NCBI GenBank assembly: GCA_035516795.1
Contig: DATIZX010000055.1
Location: 25,859-89,858, forward strand
Reading direction: 5' to 3'
DNA length: 64,000 nt
Source: DATJBF01 sp035516795
GTDB lineage: Bacteria > Verrucomicrobiota > Verrucomicrobiia > Palsa-1439
The notes under the pieces were generated by a model. That model did not search any database and was not told where the DNA came from. It saw nothing but the letters and a program-made list of their open reading frames with translations. The position numbers were made by a program, and so were the translations under genes. Within the stretch, counting starts at the first letter, position 1. Each line of letters begins with the position of its first letter. Shown piece by piece: positions 7,816 to 16,608 of the stretch.

Positions 7816-10653
7816 GTGTGTACGACTAGCAACTTTTCCGTTCCAACGCCACGCAAAAGCTCTCTCAATCGTTTGGCCGAGGCGCTGGCCGAATGCTGCC
7901 GCACACAGTTGCTGCGCGAAAAATGGCTGTTGGTTCCCTCCTACCGCGTGGGGCAGCAATGGTTGGATGTGGTGGCTCGCGCTGGCCAGCCCGTGGTCAA
8001 CGTCCACCTGAGAACTCTAGTGGCTCTTGCTCTGGAATTGGCCGGGCCCTCACTCGCCCGAGACGGACTGCGTCCGCTCTCGCCACTCGCTCGCTTCGTC
8101 ACGATAGGACGGGTGTTGCAGCAACATCGCGAATTTGACTACCTCGGCTCTCCTCCGGTCGGTCTTTCTCGGATTCAACAACTCGCCGCTACGCTGAGCG
8201 ACTTACGATTGGCCGGATTGGGCCCGGACGATCTGGAACGAGTTCCATACGAAGCCGCTCAGAAGGGGCGCGACCTCATCGGCTTGCTCCGCGCTTATCT
8301 GGATCGATTGCGTCAGGATAAAATCGCGGATGAAGCCGACGTGTTGCGTCGGGCGTTGGCGGCAAACCTCAAACAAGACGTTCTTGTGCTCGTGCCCGAC
8401 GACCTCGAACTCCCCGCGCTCGGAAAAAAGCTGATCGGCGGAATTCCTGATTCGCAACGAATCGAGCTACCCGTTGATCCTCCGTCCAGCCGAAGCGTCG
8501 ACGACGTGTTTCGCGCCCTGGGCGAAACCAATGAAGTGCGGGGAGTATTGCGGCGTTGTCTGGCCAATGGCTGGCCACTCGATCAGGTCGAAATGGTCTC
8601 CACGGATTCCGATCTTTACGGCGGACTCAGTTATGAAGTCGCGGCGGCTTTGCATCGTGAAGACTCTGTCACATTCGCCGACGGCATTCCCGTCCGCTAC
8701 TCAAGGCCGGGGCGTGCGCTAACCGCGTGGCTGGCCTGGCGTCGCGCCGACTTCCCGCAGTCGTCGCTGGTAGCGATGGTCCGTGATGGACTCATCACAA
8801 TCACCGAAGAAGTTTCGATTGCCCGTCTGGCTGGTGTCCTGCGGATCGTGCCGGTCGGCTTCGGACGCGAGCGCTACATGGCAAAGCTGGACGAATTTAT
8901 CACCGGACTCACGCGCCAGTTTGCCGACGCGGATGAAGAACGCCGCCCTCATCTGGCACGTCGTCTCGAAATCGCGCGGTTGCTCCGTCCGATGATTGAC
9001 GGTTTATTGCAGACCGCCAGCGGCCCATTGCTTTCGGATGCAGCCGTGTTTCTGCGGAACCATGCGCGCTGCGCTACCGAACTGGACAACAATGCTCGAC
9101 AAGTGCTTCTCGAACGGATTGACGAAATGAGCCTGCTGCTGGCTCAGAACGAGACCGCTCCCGTTGACGAGTCGGAATGGTTGGAAATGCTCGCGCGGGA
9201 AACACACGTTCTCGGTTCGGGTCCGCGTCCCGGTTGTCTCCACGTTGCGAGTATTTGGTCTGGCGGTCATTCGGGCCGGCCCCACACGTTTATTCTGGGC
9301 CTGGACAGAGGACGATTTCCGCCAGCGGGCGGGCAGGATCCGGTGTTATTGGACGAAGAACGACGATCGCTCTCGAATCATCTTCCGACTTCCCGCCAAC
9401 AACGGGACCGAGTGCTGCAGCGATGGTCGGAGTTGCTCGCGCGTTTGCGCGGCCGCGCCACACTGAGTTATTCCTGTCGCAATCTGGCGGACGACTCCGA
9501 AATGTTCCCCAGCAGCGCCGTCCTTCAGCAACTCCACAATCCCAAAGAATTGCCGAATGCCATGGCACTCGCGCCGTCGCATGCCGAGGAAAGTTTGGAT
9601 GGAACCGAATGGTGGCTGTGGCGCTTATGCGTGGACCGACCCGTACGTGCGCCGCTGGCGCTACTGGGCGAATGCTTCCCGCGCTTGGGACGTGGGCTGC
9701 AGGCTGCGCGGCAGCGTGCCAGCGAAGCATTCACAGCCTACGATGGCTTCGTACCCGAAGCCGGGCCGAACCTCGATCCGGCTGGATTCCCCGACCGTCT
9801 GTTCTCGCCCAGTCGGCTGGAAACACTCGGCGCGTGTCCGCTGCGGTACTTCTATCAGTATGCGTTGGGATTGGAAGTGCCGGACGAATTGGAGATGGAT
9901 CCGCATCGCTGGCTACCTCCCGCCGAATCCGGGCAATTGCTGCACGAAGTGTTTTGCCGGTTCCTGCGCGACGGTGGAAAGCTGACGGACATTTTGCAGG
10001 AGCGGATCGAGCATTTTCGGAAAAAGTTTCCTCCGCCGAATGCCGGCGTATTTCGTCGCGAGTGCCGGGAGTTGGAACGCGCCGGGCGTATCTTTTTGGC
10101 GGAAGAGGAAGAATTACATTCGCACTGCCGGCCGCTGGACTTCGAGAGAGAGATTAGTGACGTGCCGCTGCGCTTGCCGGACGGCACAGCCATTCACGTT
10201 CGGGGACGTATCGATCGCGTGGACGAAATGGATGGCGAACTCGCGCTGTGGGACTACAAAACCGGCAGTACGTTTCGTTTTCGCGATACGCGCAAAGATC
10301 CGTTCGCGCAAGGCCGCGTGCTGCAGCACGCGCTGTATCTGGCGCTGGCCGAAGCTTATTATGGTCGGTCCGTCGCGCAGTTTGGTTATTTCTTTCCAAC
10401 GGAAAAAGGGCGCGGCGAACGGTTGGTCTTCACGCCCGCTCAACTCGCGGACGCGCCCGGCCTTCTCGCGCGGCTGCGGCAACTGATCGCGCGCGGCGCC
10501 TTCCCGGCCACCAACACGGTCGCCGACTGCGCGTTTTGCGATTACCAGGCGGTTTGCGGCGACGTCGAAAACACAATTGCCCACAGCAGCCAGAAACTGG
10601 CGTCAGCCACCAATGACGTTTTGCAGCCGTTCCGGCAATTGCGTCTCCCATGA
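7816..10653 (+). CDS. AddB-like PD-(D/E)XK nuclease with predicted Fe-S cluster
   Basis: 945 aa. The N-terminal part is a degenerate UvrD/AddB-like inactivated helicase (WLLVPSYRVGQQWL near the start, LGLDRGRFPPAGGQDPVLLD near residue 500). The C-terminal nuclease has GRIDRVDE and ALWDYKTGS near residues 795-815, the Asp and the D-x-K core of PD-(D/E)XK enzymes. C674 in GACPLRYFYQ and C905, C908, C914 (C-x2-C-x5-C) reproduce the split four-Cys Fe-S pattern of AddB. It should act with the next gene, which it overlaps by 4 bp (ATGA), in double-strand-break end resection. The start is a GTG only 5 bp from the divergent lptF/G-like ATG; a TTG at 7873 is an alternative. Confidence 0.88.
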   Translation: MCTTSNFSVPTPRKSSLNRLAEALAECCRTQLLREKWLLVPSYRVGQQWLDVVARAGQPVVNVHLRTLVALALELAGPSLARDGLRPLSPLARFVTIGRVLQQHREFDYLGSPPVGLSRIQQLAATLSDLRLAGLGPDDLERVPYEAAQKGRDLIGLLRAYLDRLRQDKIADEADVLRRALAANLKQDVLVLVPDDLELPALGKKLIGGIPDSQRIELPVDPPSSRSVDDVFRALGETNEVRGVLRRCLANGWPLDQVEMVSTDSDLYGGLSYEVAAALHREDSVTFADGIPVRYSRPGRALTAWLAWRRADFPQSSLVAMVRDGLITITEEVSIARLAGVLRIVPVGFGRERYMAKLDEFITGLTRQFADADEERRPHLARRLEIARLLRPMIDGLLQTASGPLLSDAAVFLRNHARCATELDNNARQVLLERIDEMSLLLAQNETAPVDESEWLEMLARETHVLGSGPRPGCLHVASIWSGGHSGRPHTFILGLDRGRFPPAGGQDPVLLDEERRSLSNHLPTSRQQRDRVLQRWSELLARLRGRATLSYSCRNLADDSEMFPSSAVLQQLHNPKELPNAMALAPSHAEESLDGTEWWLWRLCVDRPVRAPLALLGECFPRLGRGLQAARQRASEAFTAYDGFVPEAGPNLDPAGFPDRLFSPSRLETLGACPLRYFYQYALGLEVPDELEMDPHRWLPPAESGQLLHEVFCRFLRDGGKLTDILQERIEHFRKKFPPPNAGVFRRECRELERAGRIFLAEEEELHSHCRPLDFEREISDVPLRLPDGTAIHVRGRIDRVDEMDGELALWDYKTGSTFRFRDTRKDPFAQGRVLQHALYLALAEAYYGRSVAQFGYFFPTEKGRGERLVFTPAQLADAPGLLARLRQLIARGAFPATNTVADCAFCDYQAVCGDVENTIAHSSQKLASATNDVLQPFRQLRLP

Positions 10654-13600
10654 AAGCACCGGATCAAAAGCAACGCGCATTGATTGAAACCCGGCTCGAT
10701 GCCACGGTGCTGGTCGAGGCGGCCGCTGGCACAGGCAAGACCACCGCCATGGTTCACCGCATGCTCGCGCTGGTAAAAGCCGGTCGCTGCCGAGTCGAGG
10801 AGATGGCTGCGGTGACGTTCACGCGTAAAGCGGCCGCGGAACTGCAAGAGAGATTTCAAGCTGAACTGGCGAAGGTAGACGGACGGGACGCCGAGCCATG
10901 CTTTATCGGCACGGTCCATTCCTTTTGCGCGCGACTGCTGCGAGAGCGTCCCGTGGAAGCGGGCGTTGATCCATCGTTCGAGGAATTGGATGAGGAGCGG
11001 GACGCGCGTCTGCGGGAACGGGCCTGGGAAACCTTCGGCAACGAACTTTTTGCTAGCGACGATCCCGTGCTCGATGAACTGGAACGACTCGGCTTGACGC
11101 TGCCGGAACTTCGCGAGGCATTCCTGCAGTTTGCGGATTACCCGGATGTGGATGAATGGCCTGCGCCCGCGGTGTCGGCGCCGCCGTTGAAGCCGGCGGT
11201 GGAAGCGTTGCGCGACTACGCCGAGCACATGAAAGCCGTTTTGCCGGCGGAGCACGGTACGGATGAATTGTGCAGCCTGTTCCGCCGCGTCTTGCGGATG
11301 GTGCGGTCCCGCGACCTGAGTCGGCATTCTGACGTGGCAGAAATCTTCGAGCCCATCAAGCCGGAGCGAAAATGCACCCACAAGAATTGGCCGGGCGGCA
11401 AGGAACAGGCATTGCGTGAACACGAACGCTGGGACCGGTTCGCCATGGAAGTGGCCAAACCGTTTCTGGACGCCTGGCGGACACATCGGTATCCGACCGT
11501 GCTGAAAGTACTCCAGCGGGCGCGAGATGTTTACGACCGGCAACGACAGGCAGCGCATGGGTTGAACTTTCAAGATTTGCTGATGCGTGCTGCCGCCTTG
11601 TTGCGCGACCATCCTGAAATCCGCCGCTATTTCCGCCGGCGGTTTACCCACGTGCTGGTGGACGAATTCCAGGACACGGATCCGGTTCAGGCCGAAGTGC
11701 TGTTGTTACTCACGGCAGATAATCCAGACGAACGGGACTGGCGCAAATGCCGGCCGATGCCCGGCTCGCTGTTCATTGTGGGGGATCCGAAACAGTCCAT
11801 TTACCGCTTTCGTCGCGCCGACATTGTGACTTACAACACTGTTAAGAACATCATTGCCAGCACGGGTGGCTTGTGTGTCACGCTGGCGGCCAATTTCCGT
11901 TGCGCCGAGCCTTTGGTGGATTGGGTGAACGCGACCTTCAGGACGGGGAGGTTTTTCCCTGAAACCGCGGATGATTTTTCTCCCCAATATGTGCCTCTGT
12001 TGGTGGGTCGTGAGGACGTTTCCAAAGCGCCCGGCGTTTTCAGGATGATCAGCACCGTGGCCAAAACCAAGCAAGATGACGTGGCCGCATACGAAGCCGA
12101 TTTCCTGGCGCGTCATATCCGTGCCGCAATCGACAAAGGCGAGAGACGGCCGGGGGATTTTCTCGTTATCACCAGAACGAAAAAGCGCCTCAATGTGTAT
12201 GCCACCGCGTTGCAGCGTCTCGGTATTCCGTACGAGGTGACGGGTGGAGGTTCTCTGAATGAGGTGCCGGAACTCGGTTTGTTGTACACCGCATTGCAGG
12301 CGGCGCTTGAGCCCGACAATCCCGTGGCACTGGTGACAGCGTTGCGTGGTGAATTATTCGGATTGAGCGATCAGCAGTTATACGCTTACCGGAACGCAGG
12401 GGGACGATTCGATTTCCGTCATCCTGTTGGCGATGGTTTTTTTCAAGATGCGTTCGCCGCTCTTTCGCGGTATGCCGACTGGCTCATCAATCTGGCGCCG
12501 ATTGTGGCGATCGACCGTATTGCCAGCGATCTTGGTCTGGTTCCACGGGCCGCTGCTGCAGTTGGAGGCGACGTCCAGGCCGGCAGTCTTGGCAAAGCCA
12601 TCGAATTGCTCCGCAGCGCCCAAGCCGACGCGCCGACCGCTACGGAATTGGTGTCGCAGTTGGGCCGGTTGCTCGATCAGGCCGAGCAATATGATGGTGT
12701 CCGCGCCACTTCGCCGGCGGAGTCTGTTGTGCGGTTGATGAACTTGCATAAAGTCAAGGGTCTTCAAGCGCCGGTCGTGTTTCTGGCCGATCCGTCCGGC
12801 GCCTCGGAACACGCAGTGAGACTTCACGTGGACCGGAGCCGAAGCCGCGTCACCGGCTACGTGGCGTTGTATGGCGAAACGAATGCATGGAGACAGGCTC
12901 CTCTACTGGCGCATCCACCAGATTGGGAATCGTTGGTCGCGCGGGAAGAGCAGTTTCAGGCTGCCGAGAATCACCGCCTGCTCTACGTCGCCGCCACACG
13001 CGCTCGGGATCAATTGGTTGTTTCGCTGCGCCGCCAGCGCGTGGAAGTCAATCCATGGCAGCCGTTGGAAATCAAACTGGACTCCGCCCCCCAACTGCCG
13101 GATCTTGGACCCCAGCCGGCACCGCCGGTCGAAAGCGTGAGCGTGGCAACTAATGACGTTATCAAGGAAATGGATCAGATTCGCGGTCGCTGGGAAACAA
13201 CGCTGGCCTCGACGTATCTCTCCCACGCCGCGAAGCAGGTCAGTTTTCCGGGTACGCCAGTGGCCCCGCGCGATGAAACGAGAGGAGTGCGCTGGGGCGG
13301 CGTGATCCATTCCTTGTTGCAGGCCGCGATGAGCGCGCCGCAGACCCACTGGCCGGCGCTGGCTCCCGCCTTGCTGGAAGCTGCGGATTTGGACGGCTCG
13401 CTTGTCCAAGAAGCTGTGGAAACTGCTCGCAAGGTCATGAAGTCATCGGTCTGGCAACGGGCGATGCACAGCCAGCAGCGCTTTAGCGAATTACCATTTG
13501 TCGCACTCGGCGCCAACGACGGAGCCTTGGTGCGTGGCGTAATCGATCTCGCGTTTGAAGAGGCGGAGGGATGGGTCTTGGTGGACTACAAGACGGATCG

Positions 13601-13754
13601 GGCCTCGGAGCGGGAGTTGGATAAACTTGTGGAGAAGTATCATCTGCAGTTGGACGCGTATCGCGCCGCCTGGACACAAATCATGCGGCAGCCGGTGAAA
13701 GAAATGGGTTTATATTTCACGCACCCGGACCGGTATTTGACGGTGGCACTATGA
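10650..13754 (+). CDS. AddA-like UvrD-family helicase-nuclease
   Basis: 1034 aa. Superfamily 1A helicase motifs appear in order: Walker A GTGKTT (residues 27-32), GTVHSFCARLLRERP, Walker B LVDEFQDTDP (about 335), GDPKQSIYRFRRADI, the late VRLMNLHKVKGLQAPVVF and LLYVAATRARDQL. A C-terminal RecB-like nuclease ends with WVLVDYKTDRA (about 977). This is the layout of AddA, the motor and nuclease subunit for break processing before RecA loading. Shorter than Bacillus AddA (about 1230 aa). ATGA overlaps with both the AddB-like gene before it and the PHP gene after it imply translational coupling of all three. Confidence 0.92.
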   Translation: MKAPDQKQRALIETRLDATVLVEAAAGTGKTTAMVHRMLALVKAGRCRVEEMAAVTFTRKAAAELQERFQAELAKVDGRDAEPCFIGTVHSFCARLLRERPVEAGVDPSFEELDEERDARLRERAWETFGNELFASDDPVLDELERLGLTLPELREAFLQFADYPDVDEWPAPAVSAPPLKPAVEALRDYAEHMKAVLPAEHGTDELCSLFRRVLRMVRSRDLSRHSDVAEIFEPIKPERKCTHKNWPGGKEQALREHERWDRFAMEVAKPFLDAWRTHRYPTVLKVLQRARDVYDRQRQAAHGLNFQDLLMRAAALLRDHPEIRRYFRRRFTHVLVDEFQDTDPVQAEVLLLLTADNPDERDWRKCRPMPGSLFIVGDPKQSIYRFRRADIVTYNTVKNIIASTGGLCVTLAANFRCAEPLVDWVNATFRTGRFFPETADDFSPQYVPLLVGREDVSKAPGVFRMISTVAKTKQDDVAAYEADFLARHIRAAIDKGERRPGDFLVITRTKKRLNVYATALQRLGIPYEVTGGGSLNEVPELGLLYTALQAALEPDNPVALVTALRGELFGLSDQQLYAYRNAGGRFDFRHPVGDGFFQDAFAALSRYADWLINLAPIVAIDRIASDLGLVPRAAAAVGGDVQAGSLGKAIELLRSAQADAPTATELVSQLGRLLDQAEQYDGVRATSPAESVVRLMNLHKVKGLQAPVVFLADPSGASEHAVRLHVDRSRSRVTGYVALYGETNAWRQAPLLAHPPDWESLVAREEQFQAAENHRLLYVAATRARDQLVVSLRRQRVEVNPWQPLEIKLDSAPQLPDLGPQPAPPVESVSVATNDVIKEMDQIRGRWETTLASTYLSHAAKQVSFPGTPVAPRDETRGVRWGGVIHSLLQAAMSAPQTHWPALAPALLEAADLDGSLVQEAVETARKVMKSSVWQRAMHSQQRFSELPFVALGANDGALVRGVIDLAFEEAEGWVLVDYKTDRASERELDKLVEKYHLQLDAYRAAWTQIMRQPVKEMGLYFTHPDRYLTVAL

Positions 13755-14449
13755 TCAAAGTGGATTTGCACATGCATTCCGGCGAGGATCCGGAAGACGG
13801 CTTGCGTTATCCGGCGACCGCGCTGGTGGACAAGGCTGTCGAGCTTGGATTTGGCGCCATTGCGATCACGTTGCATAGTAAGGTGCTCGAAGATGAGCGG
13901 GTCTTCGACTACGCCCGTAAGAAAAGGCTGCTGCTGATTCGCGCGGCGGAATGGAATCTGGAGCGCGTAGATGTGTTGCTCTACAACATCACGCAAGCCG
14001 AGGCCGAGAAGATCCACACCTTCGCGGATTTGCGGGCCTTCAAAAAAGATCGGGGGGACGACCTGCTGATCGTGGCTCCGCATCCTTATTATCCGATTGG
14101 CCACAGCCTGAAAGGCAAATTGGAGCGTCACATTGATTTGTTCGATGCGATTGAGTACTCCCAAGTTCACCTGCCTTGGTTGAATCCCAGCAAGCGGGCT
14201 GAGGTCATTGCGCGGAAATATCACAAGCCAGTTATCGCCAATTCGGACACGCATAGTCTCTGGATGTTTGGCCGACACTATACGGACGTGGATGCCGAGC
14301 CAACGATGCCTTCGATCTTTCTCGCGATCCGAGAGAATCGCGTCGAGTGGCATAGTCCGCACATTTCCGTCTGGGAATGTCTGCGGATGTTCGTGTTCGA
14401 TCCCTTGCTCGTGCGCAGATGCGGCAAGACTGTCAACAGCTTCGATTGA
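13751..14449 (+). CDS. PHP-domain phosphoesterase coupled to AddAB-like genes
   Basis: 232 aa, a single PHP domain. Metal-site signatures are visible: DLHMHSGED (H7, H9), AAEWN, APHPYY and NSDTHS. The family includes YciV/TrpH-type 5'-3' exonucleases, histidinol phosphatase and polymerase proofreading domains. It starts inside the stop codon of the AddA-like gene (ATGA, 4-bp overlap), so it belongs to the same transcript and is a good candidate for a nuclease or phosphatase that trims ends or nucleotides made by the AddAB-like complex. That role is inference from context. No terminator is obvious within 80 bp downstream. Confidence 0.85.
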   Translation: MIKVDLHMHSGEDPEDGLRYPATALVDKAVELGFGAIAITLHSKVLEDERVFDYARKKRLLLIRAAEWNLERVDVLLYNITQAEAEKIHTFADLRAFKKDRGDDLLIVAPHPYYPIGHSLKGKLERHIDLFDAIEYSQVHLPWLNPSKRAEVIARKYHKPVIANSDTHSLWMFGRHYTDVDAEPTMPSIFLAIRENRVEWHSPHISVWECLRMFVFDPLLVRRCGKTVNSFD

Positions 14450-14528
14450 AGCATCCGGTTCGCTCATGCAATGCCGAACCCATCCCCTGCGGTCTTGAGG
14501 TAAACTGATCGCCGCGGCGTTTTTGTAG

Positions 14529-14570
14529 TGTCCCAAAAAAATCCGAGATCTCATTGCTTTTTTTTGGACA
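14529..14570. other. A/T-tract inverted repeat in the gap between PHP and MscS genes
   Basis: TGTCCCAAAAAAA at 14529-14541 pairs with TTTTTTTTGGACA at 14558-14570 (12 of 13 positions), with a GAGATCTC palindrome in the loop. It is the only notable structure in the 279-bp gap 14450-14728. It could form a hairpin ending the PHP transcript, but the stem is mostly A-T and no free T run follows, so function is uncertain. Confidence 0.3.
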
Positions 14571-14728
14571 TTGTCCCACTGCTGGAGATATTGTTAAGAA
14601 TCGTTCTGAAGCAGGCTGATCGGGGCCGGCGAGCGCAGTCGGAACGAAGGCGGAGACAATCCGCCTCTCTGCCGGGTTGATCTGGTTGAGGAGAGACGTA
14701 AAACCTAAGTCTTTCAGGCGATTCAAGC

Positions 14729-16333
14729 ATGATGCATACACGGCCAATAATCGAATGGAAATGGCGGAAGGGCGCACGCTGCGCTTTTCTGGTGTTCGTG
14801 GTCGCCTGGCTATGCGCACCGCTCGAAATCAGAGCCTGGGCTGCCGATACAAATAATGGGCAGCAATCGGCAATTACCTCAACGGCGGCGTCAGGCCCCG
14901 CCCAGACGGCGCCCAAAGAGGCGCCCGCCTGGCAGAAACGACTGCAAGATTTCCGAGCGATGCTAACCCCGGTTCTCGGCCCGTGGATCAAGACACGACT
15001 ATTCCTGGGGATCAGTTGGCTGCAAATCCTGCTGTCCGCGGGCGCGCTGGTGCTCGCAGCGATTGTCGACCTGATCTTGCGTTTCCTGCTACGTCGTCAG
15101 ATTCGACGGGAGACCGCCCGGCCAAGTACTGAGAGAAAACGTTTCTCTTGGATCAAGCCCGCGCTGGAGGCCACCGTCGCGCCGCTGGTTTTATTCGTTT
15201 GGATTTGGGGACTCTACGCGGCCTTCTCAATTCTCTTCGCCCATCTGGAAGGCGAGCAGACCACGTTTGTTTTGAATGGTCTGGCCTGGCTCAACGAGGC
15301 CGGAGAAATCGTAGTGCTTTTCTGGTTCCTGTTTCGCATGGCCAATGTTGCGGACGAGGAATGGAAGAAGTGGGCCGCGTCCACCACGAGCAAGTGGGAC
15401 GACATCATCGCGGCGGTGGCCGGACGCGCCGTACGCCTGATTTTGCCGTTGGTGGCCGCCATTTTGATTCTTCCGACTTTGCACATTTCGGCCGCGTCCC
15501 ACGAGGTGTTTAAGGAAGGCATGAGCCTGCTGCTGATTTTCGCGGTGGGCTTCATCCTCTACGAAATGGTCAACGCAGTCGAGCAAGCCGTCCTCAATCA
15601 GTACCGGATCGACGTAAAAGATAACCTCGAAGCGCGCAAGGTATACACCCAGGTGAAAGTTCTGAAGAAAGTGGCGATCGTGGTCATCGCCATCTTCACC
15701 GTGGCCTCAATGCTGATGGTGTTCGACTCCGTCCGGCAATTGGGCACGAGCATTCTGGCGTCGGCTGGCATCGCCGGCATCATTTTGGGATTTGCCGCGC
15801 AACGCAGTCTCTCCACCTTGTTGGCGGGACTGCAGATCGCGATTACGCAACCGATCCGCCTCGACGACGTGGTGATCGTGGAAAACGAATGGGGACGCAT
15901 CGAGGAGATTACACTTACCTACGTCGTCGTACGCATTTGGGATTTGCGGCGACTGATCGTGCCCATCAATTACTTCATCGAAAAGCCGTTTCAGAATTGG
16001 ACTCGCGTCAGCGCGGATTTGTTGGGCAGTGTAATGTTATACGTGGATTACACCGTGCCACTGAAGGCGTTGCGCGATGAATTGGATCGGCTCCTGGAAA
16101 ACTCCAAACGCTGGGATCGCAAAGTGAAGGTCATCCAGGTCACCGACGCCAAGCTGAACGGAATGGAAGTACGCGTGTTGGTAAGCGCACCCGACGCGTC
16201 CACGGCGTGGGATCTGCGGTGCGAATTGCGCGAGAAACTGATCGATTTCGTGCAACGCAATTATCCGCAGAGCCTGCCGCGGATGCGTGCAGAAATTCTC
16301 GATCTGAGGCTGGCAAAAGCTGGAGCGGCGTAA
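14729..16333 (+). CDS. MscS-family mechanosensitive channel
   Basis: 534 aa. A cleavable-looking signal peptide (CAFLVFVVAWLCAPLEIRAWA, ending near residue 36) leads into an Ala/Thr-rich linker and about five membrane segments. The last is the MscS pore helix ASAGIAGIILGFAAQRSLS (about residues 340-360), followed by the beta domain (QPIRLDDVVIVENEWGRIEEI) and the cytoplasmic alpha/beta vestibule (SAPDASTAWDLRCELREKL). MscS channels open on membrane tension to release osmolytes during hypo-osmotic shock. The adjacent trehalose synthesis operon makes an osmolyte-related pairing attractive but is only contextual. Confidence 0.93.
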   Translation: MMHTRPIIEWKWRKGARCAFLVFVVAWLCAPLEIRAWAADTNNGQQSAITSTAASGPAQTAPKEAPAWQKRLQDFRAMLTPVLGPWIKTRLFLGISWLQILLSAGALVLAAIVDLILRFLLRRQIRRETARPSTERKRFSWIKPALEATVAPLVLFVWIWGLYAAFSILFAHLEGEQTTFVLNGLAWLNEAGEIVVLFWFLFRMANVADEEWKKWAASTTSKWDDIIAAVAGRAVRLILPLVAAILILPTLHISAASHEVFKEGMSLLLIFAVGFILYEMVNAVEQAVLNQYRIDVKDNLEARKVYTQVKVLKKVAIVVIAIFTVASMLMVFDSVRQLGTSILASAGIAGIILGFAAQRSLSTLLAGLQIAITQPIRLDDVVIVENEWGRIEEITLTYVVVRIWDLRRLIVPINYFIEKPFQNWTRVSADLLGSVMLYVDYTVPLKALRDELDRLLENSKRWDRKVKVIQVTDAKLNGMEVRVLVSAPDASTAWDLRCELREKLIDFVQRNYPQSLPRMRAEILDLRLAKAGAA

Positions 16334-16608
16334 CCTTCGGCTTCCGGTGGCTGGCCGTGGCCGAAAGAACGGTGCTGTGTTGGTTCCGTGGGAAACCGTA
16401 AAGGCGTTGGAAAAGATCGTGGGAAAACCGATACACGACAATTGTCGAGGGCGTCTCGCCGGCTGCCGACGGCGGACAGCTTCCGCTGAGACGGTCGCGC
16501 ACAGCACGTTGCCGGCTGCCGAGGGGCGCGCTTTGTCGTTTGGCGGGACGGGGATCGATGCGACTCTCTGTCTATGGAAACATCTGATCAGGGGAGGAGT
16601 AAAAAGTC

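Noticed and set aside
10542..11651. 369-codon open frame on the minus strand
   Set aside because: Antisense to the AddB-like/AddA-like genes; GC-rich codon structure makes long antisense frames common here.
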